Shown here: one piece after another, positions 16,170 through 23,573 of the stretch
How positions within the stretch are numbered: the first letter of the stretch is position 1
Layout: each line of letters opens with the position of its first letter
Source of the DNA: JASGDC01 sp047605865
Lineage (GTDB): Bacteria; Actinomycetota; Actinomycetes; Actinomycetales; Micrococcaceae
NCBI GenBank assembly: GCA_047605865.1
Contig: JASGFC010000020.1
Coordinates: 1 to 29,579 of the forward strand
DNA length: 29,579 nt
Direction of reading: 5' to 3'
Program-made: the position numbers and the translations under genes
Notes under the pieces: generated by a model
Database searches by the model: none
The model's input: only the letters and a program-made list of their open reading frames with translations
Told to the model about the DNA's origin: nothing

Positions 16170-16211
16170 TGCGGGTATATACCAACACTATAAGGACAAA
16201 CAAGCACTCAA
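16147..16211. repeat. 65-bp direct repeat, copy 2 (icd side)
   Basis: Second copy of the 15115-15179 sequence, 63/65 identical. It encodes the last six residues and stop of the nuclease gene, then ends 3 nt before the icd stop on the opposite strand. Collapsing the two copies removes exactly 1032 bp and leaves a 72-bp purU-icd spacer. Confidence 0.97.
16159..16198. terminator. Hairpin in repeat copy 2
   Basis: Same 13-bp stem as copy 1 (16159-16171 with 16186-16198); here the loop contains GGTATATACC, a perfect inner palindrome, so the compensating change strengthens pairing. Lying between convergent genes, it is the natural candidate for a two-way terminator of the nuclease gene and icd, though T tracts are poor on both sides. 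Confidence 0.5.
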
Positions 16212-16214
16212 AAA

Positions 16215-17432
16215 CTATGACAAACGTTCTTGCAGATTTTCGTCAATGGCTTGAAGGAATTCTTCAGTAGTAAGCCACTTCTGATCTTTACCCACCAACA
16301 ATGCAAGGTCTTTAGTCATCTTTCCAGATTCAACTGTTTTCACGATAACGTCCTCAAGAGTTTCTGCAAACTCCACCACATCTGGAGTTTTATCCATCTT
16401 GCCTCGATAAGAAAGACCACGAGTCCATGCATAAATAGAAGCAATAGGGTTAGTAGAAGTTGGATTACCTTTTTGGTGCTCGCGGTAATGGCGTGTCACA
16501 GTACCATGTGCAGCTTCAGATTCAACAACTTTTCCATCTGGTGTTGTAAGTACTGAAGTCATAAGACCTAAAGAGCCAAAACCTTGAGCCACGATGTCAG
16601 ACTGTACGTCACCATCGTAGTTCTTACAAGCCCAAACGTAGCCACCTTCCCACTTCAACGCAGAAGCAACCATGTCGTCAATCAAACGATGCTCATAAGT
16701 GATACCAGCTTTATCAAACTTAGCTTTGAACTCTTCATCGAATACTTCTTGGAAGATATCCTTGAATCTACCATCATAAGCCTTCAAAATAGTGTTCTTT
16801 GTTGACAAATACACTGGATATTTACGATCTAGTCCATAGTTGAATGAAGCACGCGCAAAGTCGCGGATAGAATCATCTAAGTTATACATACCCATAGCAA
16901 CACCAGCACTTGGGGCTTCAAATACATCGAAATGCATCGCTTCAGAACCATCTTCAGGCTCAAAAGTCATAGTGATTTTTCCTGCTTTTTCAAACTTGAA
17001 ATCTGTTGCCTTGTATTGATCGCCAAATGCATGGCGCCCTACTACAATAGGCTTATTCCAGCCAGGAACTAAACGTGGAATGTTAGAAATAATGATAGGT
17101 TCACGGAAAATAACTCCACCTAAAATATTACGGATTGTTCCGTTAGGTGAACGATACATTTTCTTAAGGTCGAACTCTTCAACACGAGCCTCGTCAGGAG
17201 TGATAGTTGCACACTTAACACCAACACCATACTTTTTAATTGCGTTTGCAGCATCAACGGTAACTTGATCATCAGTTTTGTCACGGTTTTCAATGCCAAG
17301 ATCATAGTACTTCAAGTCAATATCAAGGTACGGATGAATGAGACGTTCTTTAATAAACGACCACATGATGCGAGTCATCTCATCGCCGTCAAGTTCAACG
17401 ACTGGGTTTTTTACTTTAATTTTTTCAACCAT
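16215..17432 (-). CDS. icd: NADP-dependent isocitrate dehydrogenase (homodimeric, eukaryotic-like type)
   Basis: Icd (405 aa) oxidises isocitrate to 2-oxoglutarate. The sequence is the approximately 400-aa dimeric type shared with eukaryotes and some bacteria, not the monomeric 80-kDa enzyme. Substrate residues are in YRSPNGTIRNILGG (S95, N97, R101) and GRHAFGDQYK; the AHGTVTRHYREHQKG block carries the Arg-His pair that grips the NADP 2'-phosphate. The ATG at 17432 is chosen because GGAGGA lies 7 nt ahead; a longer reading from 17465 lacks support. It starts 39 nt after the DUF3017-like gene on the same strand and may share the purH transcript. Its stop lies 3 nt from repeat copy 2. Confidence 0.96.
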   Translation of the reverse strand: MVEKIKVKNPVVELDGDEMTRIMWSFIKERLIHPYLDIDLKYYDLGIENRDKTDDQVTVDAANAIKKYGVGVKCATITPDEARVEEFDLKKMYRSPNGTIRNILGGVIFREPIIISNIPRLVPGWNKPIVVGRHAFGDQYKATDFKFEKAGKITMTFEPEDGSEAMHFDVFEAPSAGVAMGMYNLDDSIRDFARASFNYGLDRKYPVYLSTKNTILKAYDGRFKDIFQEVFDEEFKAKFDKAGITYEHRLIDDMVASALKWEGGYVWACKNYDGDVQSDIVAQGFGSLGLMTSVLTTPDGKVVESEAAHGTVTRHYREHQKGNPTSTNPIASIYAWTRGLSYRGKMDKTPDVVEFAETLEDVIVKTVESGKMTKDLALLVGKDQKWLTTEEFLQAIDENLQERLS

Positions 17433-17471
17433 AATTTCTCCTCCACGAGTTTTATACCCCTTCACTATATC

Positions 17472-17786
17472 TTATGTAGGGGCTATCAAAGATAATGTTA
17501 CAATCACTATAGTCAAAAATATCAAGATTACTGAATCTGTAACCTTATCTTTAGCCGCAAAAGTGTGACCTTGAGGGTATCGTGCCCAACGAACAACTAG
17601 TAAGTAAACCATCAATACCGCTAATAAAAACCCACCCACTCTAAAACTTATTGTGACGGCTACAAGACAAGCTAACACAATGAGAGCAAGAGCGACAATC
17701 TGCAAGTCACGGGGTCTCACATTGAGTTTATACGAATACAGCAGTGAACTGACTGCTTTGTTTCGTAGCTGTCGGAAGTACTTCAT
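17472..17786 (-). CDS. DUF3017-like small membrane protein
   Basis: A 104-aa protein with a basic N terminus, two closely spaced hydrophobic helices (about 28-46 and 50-65), an amphipathic linker with RWARYPQGHTF, and a C-terminal helix (about 84-102). Size, layout and position directly after purH fit the actinobacterial DUF3017 family, whose function is unknown. The start overlaps the purH stop as ATGA, so translation is coupled. Confidence 0.7.
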   Translation of the reverse strand: MKYFRQLRNKAVSSLLYSYKLNVRPRDLQIVALALIVLACLVAVTISFRVGGFLLAVLMVYLLVVRWARYPQGHTFAAKDKVTDSVILIFLTIVIVTLSLIAPT

Positions 17787-19342
17787 GAGTGGTAAAAATG
17801 CCTTGCACCTGTGGTATACATTGTAATTCCGGCTTCTGCTGCAGCTTTGATGACTTCATCATCATGGATTGAGCCCCCTGGTTGCACAACAGCTTTTACC
17901 CCAGCTTTAATAAGAATCTCAAGCCCATCAGGGAAAGGGAAAAAAGCATCAGAAGCAGCAACCGAACCGGCTGCTCTCTCTCCAGCTCTACCAACGGCTA
18001 GTTCACAAGAATCAACCCTATTAACCTGGCCCATGCCGATTCCAACGCTGGCTTCATCTTTTGCTAACAAAATAGCATTGGATTTCACTGCTCTACAGGC
18101 CTTCCACGCAAACTTTAAATCAGCCAAAACAGCTTCAGATGCAGCATCTCCGCTGACGAGCGTCCAATTTTCTGTTTCATCACCTGCAGCATCTAGACGA
18201 TCTGCAACTTGAGCTAGCATTCCACCAGAAATCTGATGCAACTCAACTTTATCTTGAGCGAAATCCTCCGGAAGTTCCAATACACGCAAATTCTTCTTAG
18301 CAGCAAGGATTTCCAATGCTTCAGCACTAAAGGTAGGAGCAACAACTACTTCAGTGAAAACATCTTTAATACCTCGCGCCGTATCAGCATCTAACTCACG
18401 ATTGGCTGCAATTACTCCCCCATACGCAGAAAGTGAATCGCACTCATGCGCTTTTTGATACGCTTGAGCAAGTACCGAGGCTGAGGCAATTCCACACGGG
18501 TTTGCATGCTTGATAATGGCAACTGTTGGTGCCTCGAAATCGTAAGCTGCTCGAACTGCAGCATCAGCATCAACGAAATTATTGTAAGACATTTCCTTGC
18601 CTTGAAGTTGATCTGCTTGAGCTATACCTGGTCCTGTTTGATGATCAACATATAGCGCTGCCGACTGATGCGGATTCTCACCATAACGAAGTTCTCCAGC
18701 GCGCTCAAGAGACAATCCAACATAAGGTGGCCAGCTACGGCCATCAGCACTGAAATGTTCTGCTGTCCAACCAGCGATATCGTGGTCGTATCGTGCCGTG
18801 TGAGCAAAAGCTTTTGCCGCAAGTTTCTGGCGATCTGACAAGGTAAAACCACCAGAATTAATCTCTTGAATAATATCTTGATAGCTTGTAGGGTCTACAA
18901 CAACCGCTACGTTTTTATGGTTTTTGGCTGCAGCACGCACCATTGACGGGCCACCAATATCTATTTTTTCAATAATTTCATCGTGGCTTGCACCGTTTTC
19001 GACAGTCTGCGCAAAAGGATACAAGTTAACAACTACAAGGTCAAAAGCCTCAATATTGAGATAATCCAGCTGGGCACGATGCTCATCGTTCGTGCGGTCA
19101 GCCAAAATTCCTGCGTGAATTGTAGGGTGTAACGTTTTGACTCTACCATCAAGAGTTTCTGGAAAGCCTGTTACATCTTCTACTCGGGTTACTGGAACAC
19201 CTACTTTTTCTATAGTTTCTGCTGTAGACCCGGTAGAAACTATAGCGACTCCAGCAGCATTGAGCCCTTGAGCAAACTCTGCAAGACCTGTTTTATCAAA
19301 CACGCTAATGAGCGCACGATTTACTTTGAGTTTTTCAGACAT
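17783..19342 (-). CDS. purH: Bifunctional AICAR formyltransferase / IMP cyclohydrolase
   Basis: PurH (519 aa) performs the last two steps of IMP synthesis, formylating AICAR with 10-formyl-THF and closing the ring. The N-terminal cyclohydrolase domain shows ALISVFDKTGL, STGSTAETI and TLHPTIHAGIL; the transformylase domain has K278-H279 in AIIKHANPCG. An upstream in-frame reading to 19402 exists, but the ATG at 19342 is chosen because the family begins just before RALISV and a perfect TATAAT stands 6 nt ahead. purN ends 35 nt upstream on the same strand, so purH may be read both from purN and from its own leaderless start. The DUF3017-like gene overlaps its stop. Confidence 0.96.
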   Translation of the reverse strand: MSEKLKVNRALISVFDKTGLAEFAQGLNAAGVAIVSTGSTAETIEKVGVPVTRVEDVTGFPETLDGRVKTLHPTIHAGILADRTNDEHRAQLDYLNIEAFDLVVVNLYPFAQTVENGASHDEIIEKIDIGGPSMVRAAAKNHKNVAVVVDPTSYQDIIQEINSGGFTLSDRQKLAAKAFAHTARYDHDIAGWTAEHFSADGRSWPPYVGLSLERAGELRYGENPHQSAALYVDHQTGPGIAQADQLQGKEMSYNNFVDADAAVRAAYDFEAPTVAIIKHANPCGIASASVLAQAYQKAHECDSLSAYGGVIAANRELDADTARGIKDVFTEVVVAPTFSAEALEILAAKKNLRVLELPEDFAQDKVELHQISGGMLAQVADRLDAAGDETENWTLVSGDAASEAVLADLKFAWKACRAVKSNAILLAKDEASVGIGMGQVNRVDSCELAVGRAGERAAGSVAASDAFFPFPDGLEILIKAGVKAVVQPGGSIHDDEVIKAAAEAGITMYTTGARHFYHS

Positions 19343-19348
19343 GATTCC

Positions 19349-19354
19349 ATTATA
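19349..19354 (-). promoter_or_regulatory. Consensus -10 box directly before purH
   Basis: TATAAT on the minus strand ends 6 nt before the purH ATG, inside the short purN-purH gap. The nearest Shine-Dalgarno-like AGGAG is about 19 nt from the ATG, too far to serve it. A leaderless internal transcript is the simplest reading; no good -35 is visible. Confidence 0.5.
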
Positions 19355-19376
19355 AGACGAACTCCTGTACGCAAGA

Positions 19377-19949
19377 TTAGAAAGGTAGTGGTGTTTTTCC
19401 ACTCACAATTGCTCGAAGAACTTTAACGTACTGTACCTTTTCTTCTTCTTGAATACGTGCTTTCAAAGAATCTTGGGTGTCATGCTTTTTTACCTTTACT
19501 GGCACTTGCGCCAAGATAGGACCCGTATCAACACCAACATCAACCCAATGAGCAGTTGCGCCTGAAATTTTGACACCGTAGTCAAGAGCATCTTTGATAC
19601 CGTGTGCCCCTGGGAAAGCTGGAAGTAAAGAAGGGTGTGTGTTTAATGTTGGGATACTAGTGACAAAATTTTTAGTCAGGATTTTCATGAACCCAGCGAG
19701 CACTACAAGTTGCGCTCCAGTTGCTTGAACTCTTTGTAATAGTGCTTCACACCATTCCTCACGATTTGGGTACTGGTTTTGTGAAACAACGATGGTAGGA
19801 ATTGAATGTTCTTGAGCTATCTTAAGTCCAGCTGCGTTTTTATCCGAAACAACAGCAGCAATGTCAAGGTTTAACTCTTTATTTTCTACAGCTTTGATGA
19901 GGGCTTCCATTGTGCTGCCTACACCCGAAATCATCACGCAAATACGCAT
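19377..19949 (-). CDS. purN: Phosphoribosylglycinamide formyltransferase
   Basis: PurN (190 aa) transfers the formyl group of 10-formyl-THF to GAR in purine synthesis. Catalytic N103, H105 and D141 are in place (LNTHPSLLPAFPGAHG and GVDTGPILAQ). The N-terminal phosphate loop reads SGVGSTMEAL where relatives usually have a GNGSNLQAL-like form, a mild variation. Its ATG directly abuts the stop of the perM gene, a sign of coupling. Downstream lies purH. Together with folD, glyA and purU this makes five one-carbon genes in 8 kb. Confidence 0.95.
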   Translation of the reverse strand: MRICVMISGVGSTMEALIKAVENKELNLDIAAVVSDKNAAGLKIAQEHSIPTIVVSQNQYPNREEWCEALLQRVQATGAQLVVLAGFMKILTKNFVTSIPTLNTHPSLLPAFPGAHGIKDALDYGVKISGATAHWVDVGVDTGPILAQVPVKVKKHDTQDSLKARIQEEEKVQYVKVLRAIVSGKTPLPF

Positions 19950-21599
19950 CTATTGTGGTCCTAGCCTATCGAGAATTTCTGTATGAGTATCTTTAGGATT
20001 AAGCTCAACTGTAGCCGATGTTGGAGAGCTTGGTTGACTCGGCGGTATTGTTGGCTTGCGTGGAATAGAAGTTTTTATAGGCTGTGCTGTAACTTTTCTT
20101 TTCTGTTGCAAGGCACGACGACTCTTCTGCAAATTAGGGCGTTGTCGCACCACCGTATTTTGTTGTTGCACCGCAGGTCCTTGACGAGTTACTGTACCTT
20201 TTTGTTGCTGTACGGCAGCAGTTTGTTGTTGAGCTCTGTTCCGCTGTTGCATGAGTTGCTGTTGGCTTGGTGCTGGCAAAGGTTGTTTTGTAACTTTAGT
20301 AGAGACTTTAGCCTGAGGCTTGTTGAACCTGTTTTTAAGGAGTTGAGACTCTTGCTGAAGTTTTGGCAAAGCAAAATTATCTAGCCAAGGCGCAATGAAG
20401 TGTCCAATAAACACACCTGCAGCCATCATGATTGAAATGCGCCAAGCAAAATCCAAGGGCGCTATACCAACAAAAGAAAGTTGGTGAGCACCTATAGATC
20501 CAGAGCTTAACCAGGCTAAAAATGTCAGTATTAATCCGGAAAGGATACCAACTGACAGCGCTGAAGCTACTGCAGAAATCGCATTCCTAATGAATGGGTT
20601 ATCAATTTGGTGTCCAAGTTCTTTATCAATTTCCAGTGGAATTGTACGCCAGAACCACCATCCAGCTAGGATTGGGCACAGCAGAACAATGAATAAAAAG
20701 AACAAACTAAACCAGCCAACTGGCCCAGGAATTGCAGCTGAAACAGGTACTAATGGTATTGAATTTATTGTATGATCTGTAACGGAAAGATGCGTACTTT
20801 GGCCTATACTGAATCCCGTGTTTGCCAACCATGAAAAAGTCCACATCAGGAAATTTGGTAGGTAAAAAAGCTGGGCAAAAAACATAGCAAAGACACCTGT
20901 GAGCCCAAGTTCTGCTGCTTCGTACACCACAGTCGCTTGTGCCCAGTTAAAGATGAGGCTAATAGTAAAGAATAGTCCGCTGACGAAAAGGGCGGTAATG
21001 AGCAAAACAGTAGTGCTTCCAAGCACAGTATGAATGTAGCGTCTGGTAACTGATAATTCAGTTCCAGTTTTAAGTCCAAAAAGGTTTTCAAAGCGACCAG
21101 CTGCAACGAAAGATCCTATAACTAATGAGGAGATAACAACTAAGGTTGAGAAACCGATTGCTTGCACGTCATTTGTCTTGATAAAACTTTTCGCAGAAAG
21201 AAAGTACATGATGAAAGCAAATAGTATGTATGTCACGATGCCAGCAAACCAAGCAACAACAATTTGGCCTTTTTCGGCTGCTGCCATTAGTTTTTTACCA
21301 GATCGATAATTCATGTATACCGGAATAGCCAAAAATGCTAATGGTAATAAAGTGTACCTAAAGTCTGTTAACTGAAGGGAAGCACCATGCGCAAAAAGCC
21401 ACAACGAACCTCCTAATCGCAGTGGTTTCCTAAATTCTAAAGAACCTATATCATTCCAACTAGACATATTGCTGAAAGAAGAACCCAGTATCAAAGGGAT
21501 GGTAATTATTAGATAGAGGTAAATACCATTTTGAGCTGTTTCCATAACAGCTTGTAGCCATATAGGCATACTAGGTCTTTTACTAAAAAACTTCACCAT
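19950..21599 (-). CDS. perM: PerM-like polytopic membrane protein (DUF6350) with Gln-rich basic tail
   Basis: A 549-aa membrane protein. Residues about 15-410 hold some eight or nine hydrophobic helices; the remainder (about 415-549) is a cytoplasmic-looking tail rich in Gln, Arg, Lys and Pro with repeated QQQ runs and no hydrophobic stretch. Position between the sucCD region and purN-purH matches M. tuberculosis perM (Rv0955), a membrane protein linked to cell division and magnesium-limited growth. The match rests on context and layout more than on motifs. An intervening merR gene separates it from sucD here. GGAG sits very close to the ATG, so a GTG one codon on is an alternative start. Confidence 0.78.
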   Translation of the reverse strand: MVKFFSKRPSMPIWLQAVMETAQNGIYLYLIITIPLILGSSFSNMSSWNDIGSLEFRKPLRLGGSLWLFAHGASLQLTDFRYTLLPLAFLAIPVYMNYRSGKKLMAAAEKGQIVVAWFAGIVTYILFAFIMYFLSAKSFIKTNDVQAIGFSTLVVISSLVIGSFVAAGRFENLFGLKTGTELSVTRRYIHTVLGSTTVLLITALFVSGLFFTISLIFNWAQATVVYEAAELGLTGVFAMFFAQLFYLPNFLMWTFSWLANTGFSIGQSTHLSVTDHTINSIPLVPVSAAIPGPVGWFSLFFLFIVLLCPILAGWWFWRTIPLEIDKELGHQIDNPFIRNAISAVASALSVGILSGLILTFLAWLSSGSIGAHQLSFVGIAPLDFAWRISIMMAAGVFIGHFIAPWLDNFALPKLQQESQLLKNRFNKPQAKVSTKVTKQPLPAPSQQQLMQQRNRAQQQTAAVQQQKGTVTRQGPAVQQQNTVVRQRPNLQKSRRALQQKRKVTAQPIKTSIPRKPTIPPSQPSSPTSATVELNPKDTHTEILDRLGPQ

Positions 21600-21652
21600 A
21601 CTCCACGCAACAATAATCTATTGAATATATTCTACAGTCTTTTTAAGATAAA

Positions 21653-21675
21653 AAGAGAGGCAATACGCCTCTCTT
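21653..21675 (-). terminator. Intrinsic terminator of the merR gene
   Basis: AAGAGAGGC (21653-21661) pairs with GCCTCTCTT (21667-21675) around a 5-nt loop; on the minus strand the stem runs straight into a T tract. It lies 18 nt after the merR stop. Confidence 0.85.
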
Positions 21676-21692
21676 CTTAATTTAAGTATAGC

Positions 21693-22445
21693 TTAGTCAA
21701 GATTCTTTGAATACTCTTTAATACCTTCGTTCAAATATTCTGCTAAGCCTTCACCATAGTTGTTGTACGTCTTAGCAAAACGTGGATCATCCACATACAT
21801 CTGCCCTAGACCCTTGTAAGCTTCAGCATTTGGGCGCCAAAACTTGCTGACCCACTTATAATGGCGAGCCACTTGTTCTTGCGCCTCTTCACTGTCAGCA
21901 GGCGCGCCTGCTTCCCTGAGTTCAGTTAGAGCCTTGCAAGCATCATTGTGCATTTGCGTATGAGCTTCTTGCTCTTGTTTAGACATTTTGTTCCAATTAT
22001 CTTCAGACTTCTGGACTTCATCTTTACCGTATTTTTCAATGGCTTCATCACGATATTGTTCGTGGTCGAAACCGTCAAAGAGTTCGTCGTTTGTCATTGT
22101 TCCTTCTCCTTGCATCATGTGCATTGTCTTATCCACAGTTTGCGCTAGCTTTTTCAGACGCCTACTTTCAGCTAGCAGCCACTGCTTGTGAGCTTCCAAG
22201 ATTTCATGCGGATCTTTTTCACCTGCCACGATAGCTTTAATATCGCCAAGAGATATATCCTGCTGCCTGAACAGCAGAATGCGTTGGAGCTTTAGTAGCT
22301 CCTCTCGCCCGTAGTGGCGGATACCACCGTGGGATACTTTAATCGGTTTCAGCAACCCAATATCGTGGTAGTGCCTCAAAGTTCTAGATGTTGTACCAGA
22401 CATTTTGGCTACTTGTGATATCGACCAGATTTCATCTTGTTTCAT
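21693..22445 (-). CDS. TipA-type MerR-family regulator
   Basis: A 250-aa activator with an N-terminal MerR winged helix (IWSISQVAKMSGTTSRTLRHY at about 6-26, then GLLKP and IRHYGREELLKLQ), a dimerising helix (about 80-112) and a C-terminal TipAS-like domain (about 118-250; FDGFDHEQYRDEA, SKFWRPNAEAYKGLGQMYVDD). In TipAL and relatives this domain binds thiopeptides or other multidrug ligands and the protein activates its own gene. The ATG at 22445 is preferred over a GTG two codons upstream because TTTAAT lies 7 nt before it. A perfect inverted repeat overlaps its promoter, which fits self-regulation. No drug pump is next to it; the nearest exporter is 10 kb away. Confidence 0.9.
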   Translation of the reverse strand: MKQDEIWSISQVAKMSGTTSRTLRHYHDIGLLKPIKVSHGGIRHYGREELLKLQRILLFRQQDISLGDIKAIVAGEKDPHEILEAHKQWLLAESRRLKKLAQTVDKTMHMMQGEGTMTNDELFDGFDHEQYRDEAIEKYGKDEVQKSEDNWNKMSKQEQEAHTQMHNDACKALTELREAGAPADSEEAQEQVARHYKWVSKFWRPNAEAYKGLGQMYVDDPRFAKTYNNYGEGLAEYLNEGIKEYSKNLD

Positions 22446-22452
22446 ACTCACA

Positions 22453-22482
22453 ATTAAAGATTAGTGCTTGACGTTACGTCAA
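22453..22482 (-). promoter_or_regulatory. merR promoter with overlapping palindromic operator
   Basis: On the minus strand TTGACG (22482-22477) and TTTAAT (22458-22453) are separated by 18 bp, slightly longer than standard, as is common for MerR-activated promoters. The palindrome TTGACGTTACGTCAA (22468-22482, one central base) covers the -35 and the upstream part of the spacer. The -10 ends 7 nt before the ATG. Confidence 0.6.
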
Positions 22483-22627
22483 CCGCAAGCACCTGTTCCA
22501 AATTCTTTCTTCAAGAGTTCATCATGTCTGCCTGTTATATGCATTTCCATTCGGTGCACCAGGTGGAAATGTAACTAACGGACGACCTTTGACAACTTAG
22601 CGTTCAGTCTATCGACATAAAGTCACA

Positions 22628-22662
22628 AAAATGCTCTTGCCTTAAACCAGCAAGAGCATTTT
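22628..22662 (-). terminator. Terminator of the sucC-sucD operon
   Basis: AAAATGCTCTTGC (22628-22640) pairs with GCAAGAGCATTTT (22650-22662), 13 bp with a 9-nt loop. On the minus strand it ends in TTTTT and lies about 15 nt after the sucD stop. The flanking A and T runs let it work in both directions. Between here and merR (22483-22627) no gene or other firm feature is seen. Confidence 0.88.
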
Positions 22663-22676
22663 CAGTAATGTGAGTC

Positions 22677-23567
22677 TTATGACTTCTTTTTATAGATTTT
22701 GCGAAGCAAATCTGCTGTTTCAGTTGGAGTTTTACCAACTTTGACACCAGCAGCTTCCAAAGCCTCTTTTTTAGCTTCTGCAGTTCCAGCTGAACCAGAA
22801 ACAATGGCTCCAGCATGCCCCATAGTCTTACCTTCAGGAGCAGTGAAACCTGCTACGTACCCTACAACTGGCTTAGACACATTCTTCTTGATGTACTCAG
22901 CGGCACGCTCTTCAGCATCACCACCAATTTCACCAATCATGACAATAGCCTCAGTGTCAGGGTCATTTTCAAAAGCTTCAAGTGCGTCGATATGCGTTGT
23001 ACCCACGATTGGGTCACCACCAATACCGATAGCGGTAGAGAAACCTAAATCACGAAGTTCGTACATCATCTGATATGTTAATGTACCAGATTTTGATACT
23101 AAACCAATTGGACCTTTACCCGTAATGTTTGCAGGTGTAATACCAACAAGTGCTTCTTCGGGAGTAATAATTCCAGGACAGTTTGGGCCAATGATACGAG
23201 TCTTATTACCTTTCTCGCAGGCATATGCCCAAAATTCTGCTGCATCTTGCACCGGAATACCTTCAGTAATAACAACACATAGACCAATTCCAGCATCAAT
23301 GGCTTCAATAACAGCATCTTTAGCAAAAGCAGGTGGTACAAATACGATGGAAGTATCTGCACCAGATTCTTTCATAGCTTCTTTTACAGTGCCCCACACT
23401 GGAAGTTCTTTACCTTCGTGTTCAACAGTTGTGCCAGCTTTACGTGCATTCACACCACCGACAATGTTAGTGCCAGCTTTGAGCATCAAAGGAGTGTGCT
23501 TTGAACCTTCTCCACCAGTAATACCTTGAACAATAACAATGTTGTCTTTATCTAGATAAATTGACAT
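22677..23567 (-). CDS. sucD: Succinyl-CoA synthetase alpha subunit
   Basis: SucD (296 aa) binds CoA and carries the phosphohistidine of succinyl-CoA synthetase, which makes ATP or GTP from succinyl-CoA in the TCA cycle. The CoA-binding N terminus reads VIVQGITGGEGSKH, and the active-site histidine is H251 in GKTMGHAGAIV. IGPNCPGIITP (126-136) is the usual central signature. It follows sucC by 6 nt, with GGGAAG as ribosome site, and ends at a strong hairpin terminator. Confidence 0.97.
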   Translation of the reverse strand: MSIYLDKDNIVIVQGITGGEGSKHTPLMLKAGTNIVGGVNARKAGTTVEHEGKELPVWGTVKEAMKESGADTSIVFVPPAFAKDAVIEAIDAGIGLCVVITEGIPVQDAAEFWAYACEKGNKTRIIGPNCPGIITPEEALVGITPANITGKGPIGLVSKSGTLTYQMMYELRDLGFSTAIGIGGDPIVGTTHIDALEAFENDPDTEAIVMIGEIGGDAEERAAEYIKKNVSKPVVGYVAGFTAPEGKTMGHAGAIVSGSAGTAEAKKEALEAAGVKVGKTPTETADLLRKIYKKKS

Positions 23568-23573
23568 ATTTTA

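Noticed and set aside
15115..16211. Integron-type gene cassette with attC sites
   Set aside because: The repeats lack recognisable R/L core boxes (GTTRRRY / RYYYAAC) at their ends, and no integron integrase is in the window.
19343..19402. N-terminal extension of purH to 19402
   Set aside because: It runs into the end of purN, lacks conservation with the family start, and the ATG at 19342 has a consensus -10 box 6 nt ahead.
22129..22137. DnaA-box nonamer TTATCCACA
   Set aside because: Single copy inside the merR coding sequence; no cluster, no origin genes nearby.
22542..22571. Stem CATTTCCA/TGGAAATG with an inner GGTGCACC
   Set aside because: Only 8 bp with a long interior and no T tract; a dedicated sucCD terminator lies closer to the gene.
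22472..22600. Plus-strand open stretch ending YAFPFGAPGGNVTNGRPLTT between merR and sucD
   Set aside because: Protein-like at its end, but it has no start codon after the preceding stop, no Shine-Dalgarno and no recognised family; it partly overlaps the merR operator.
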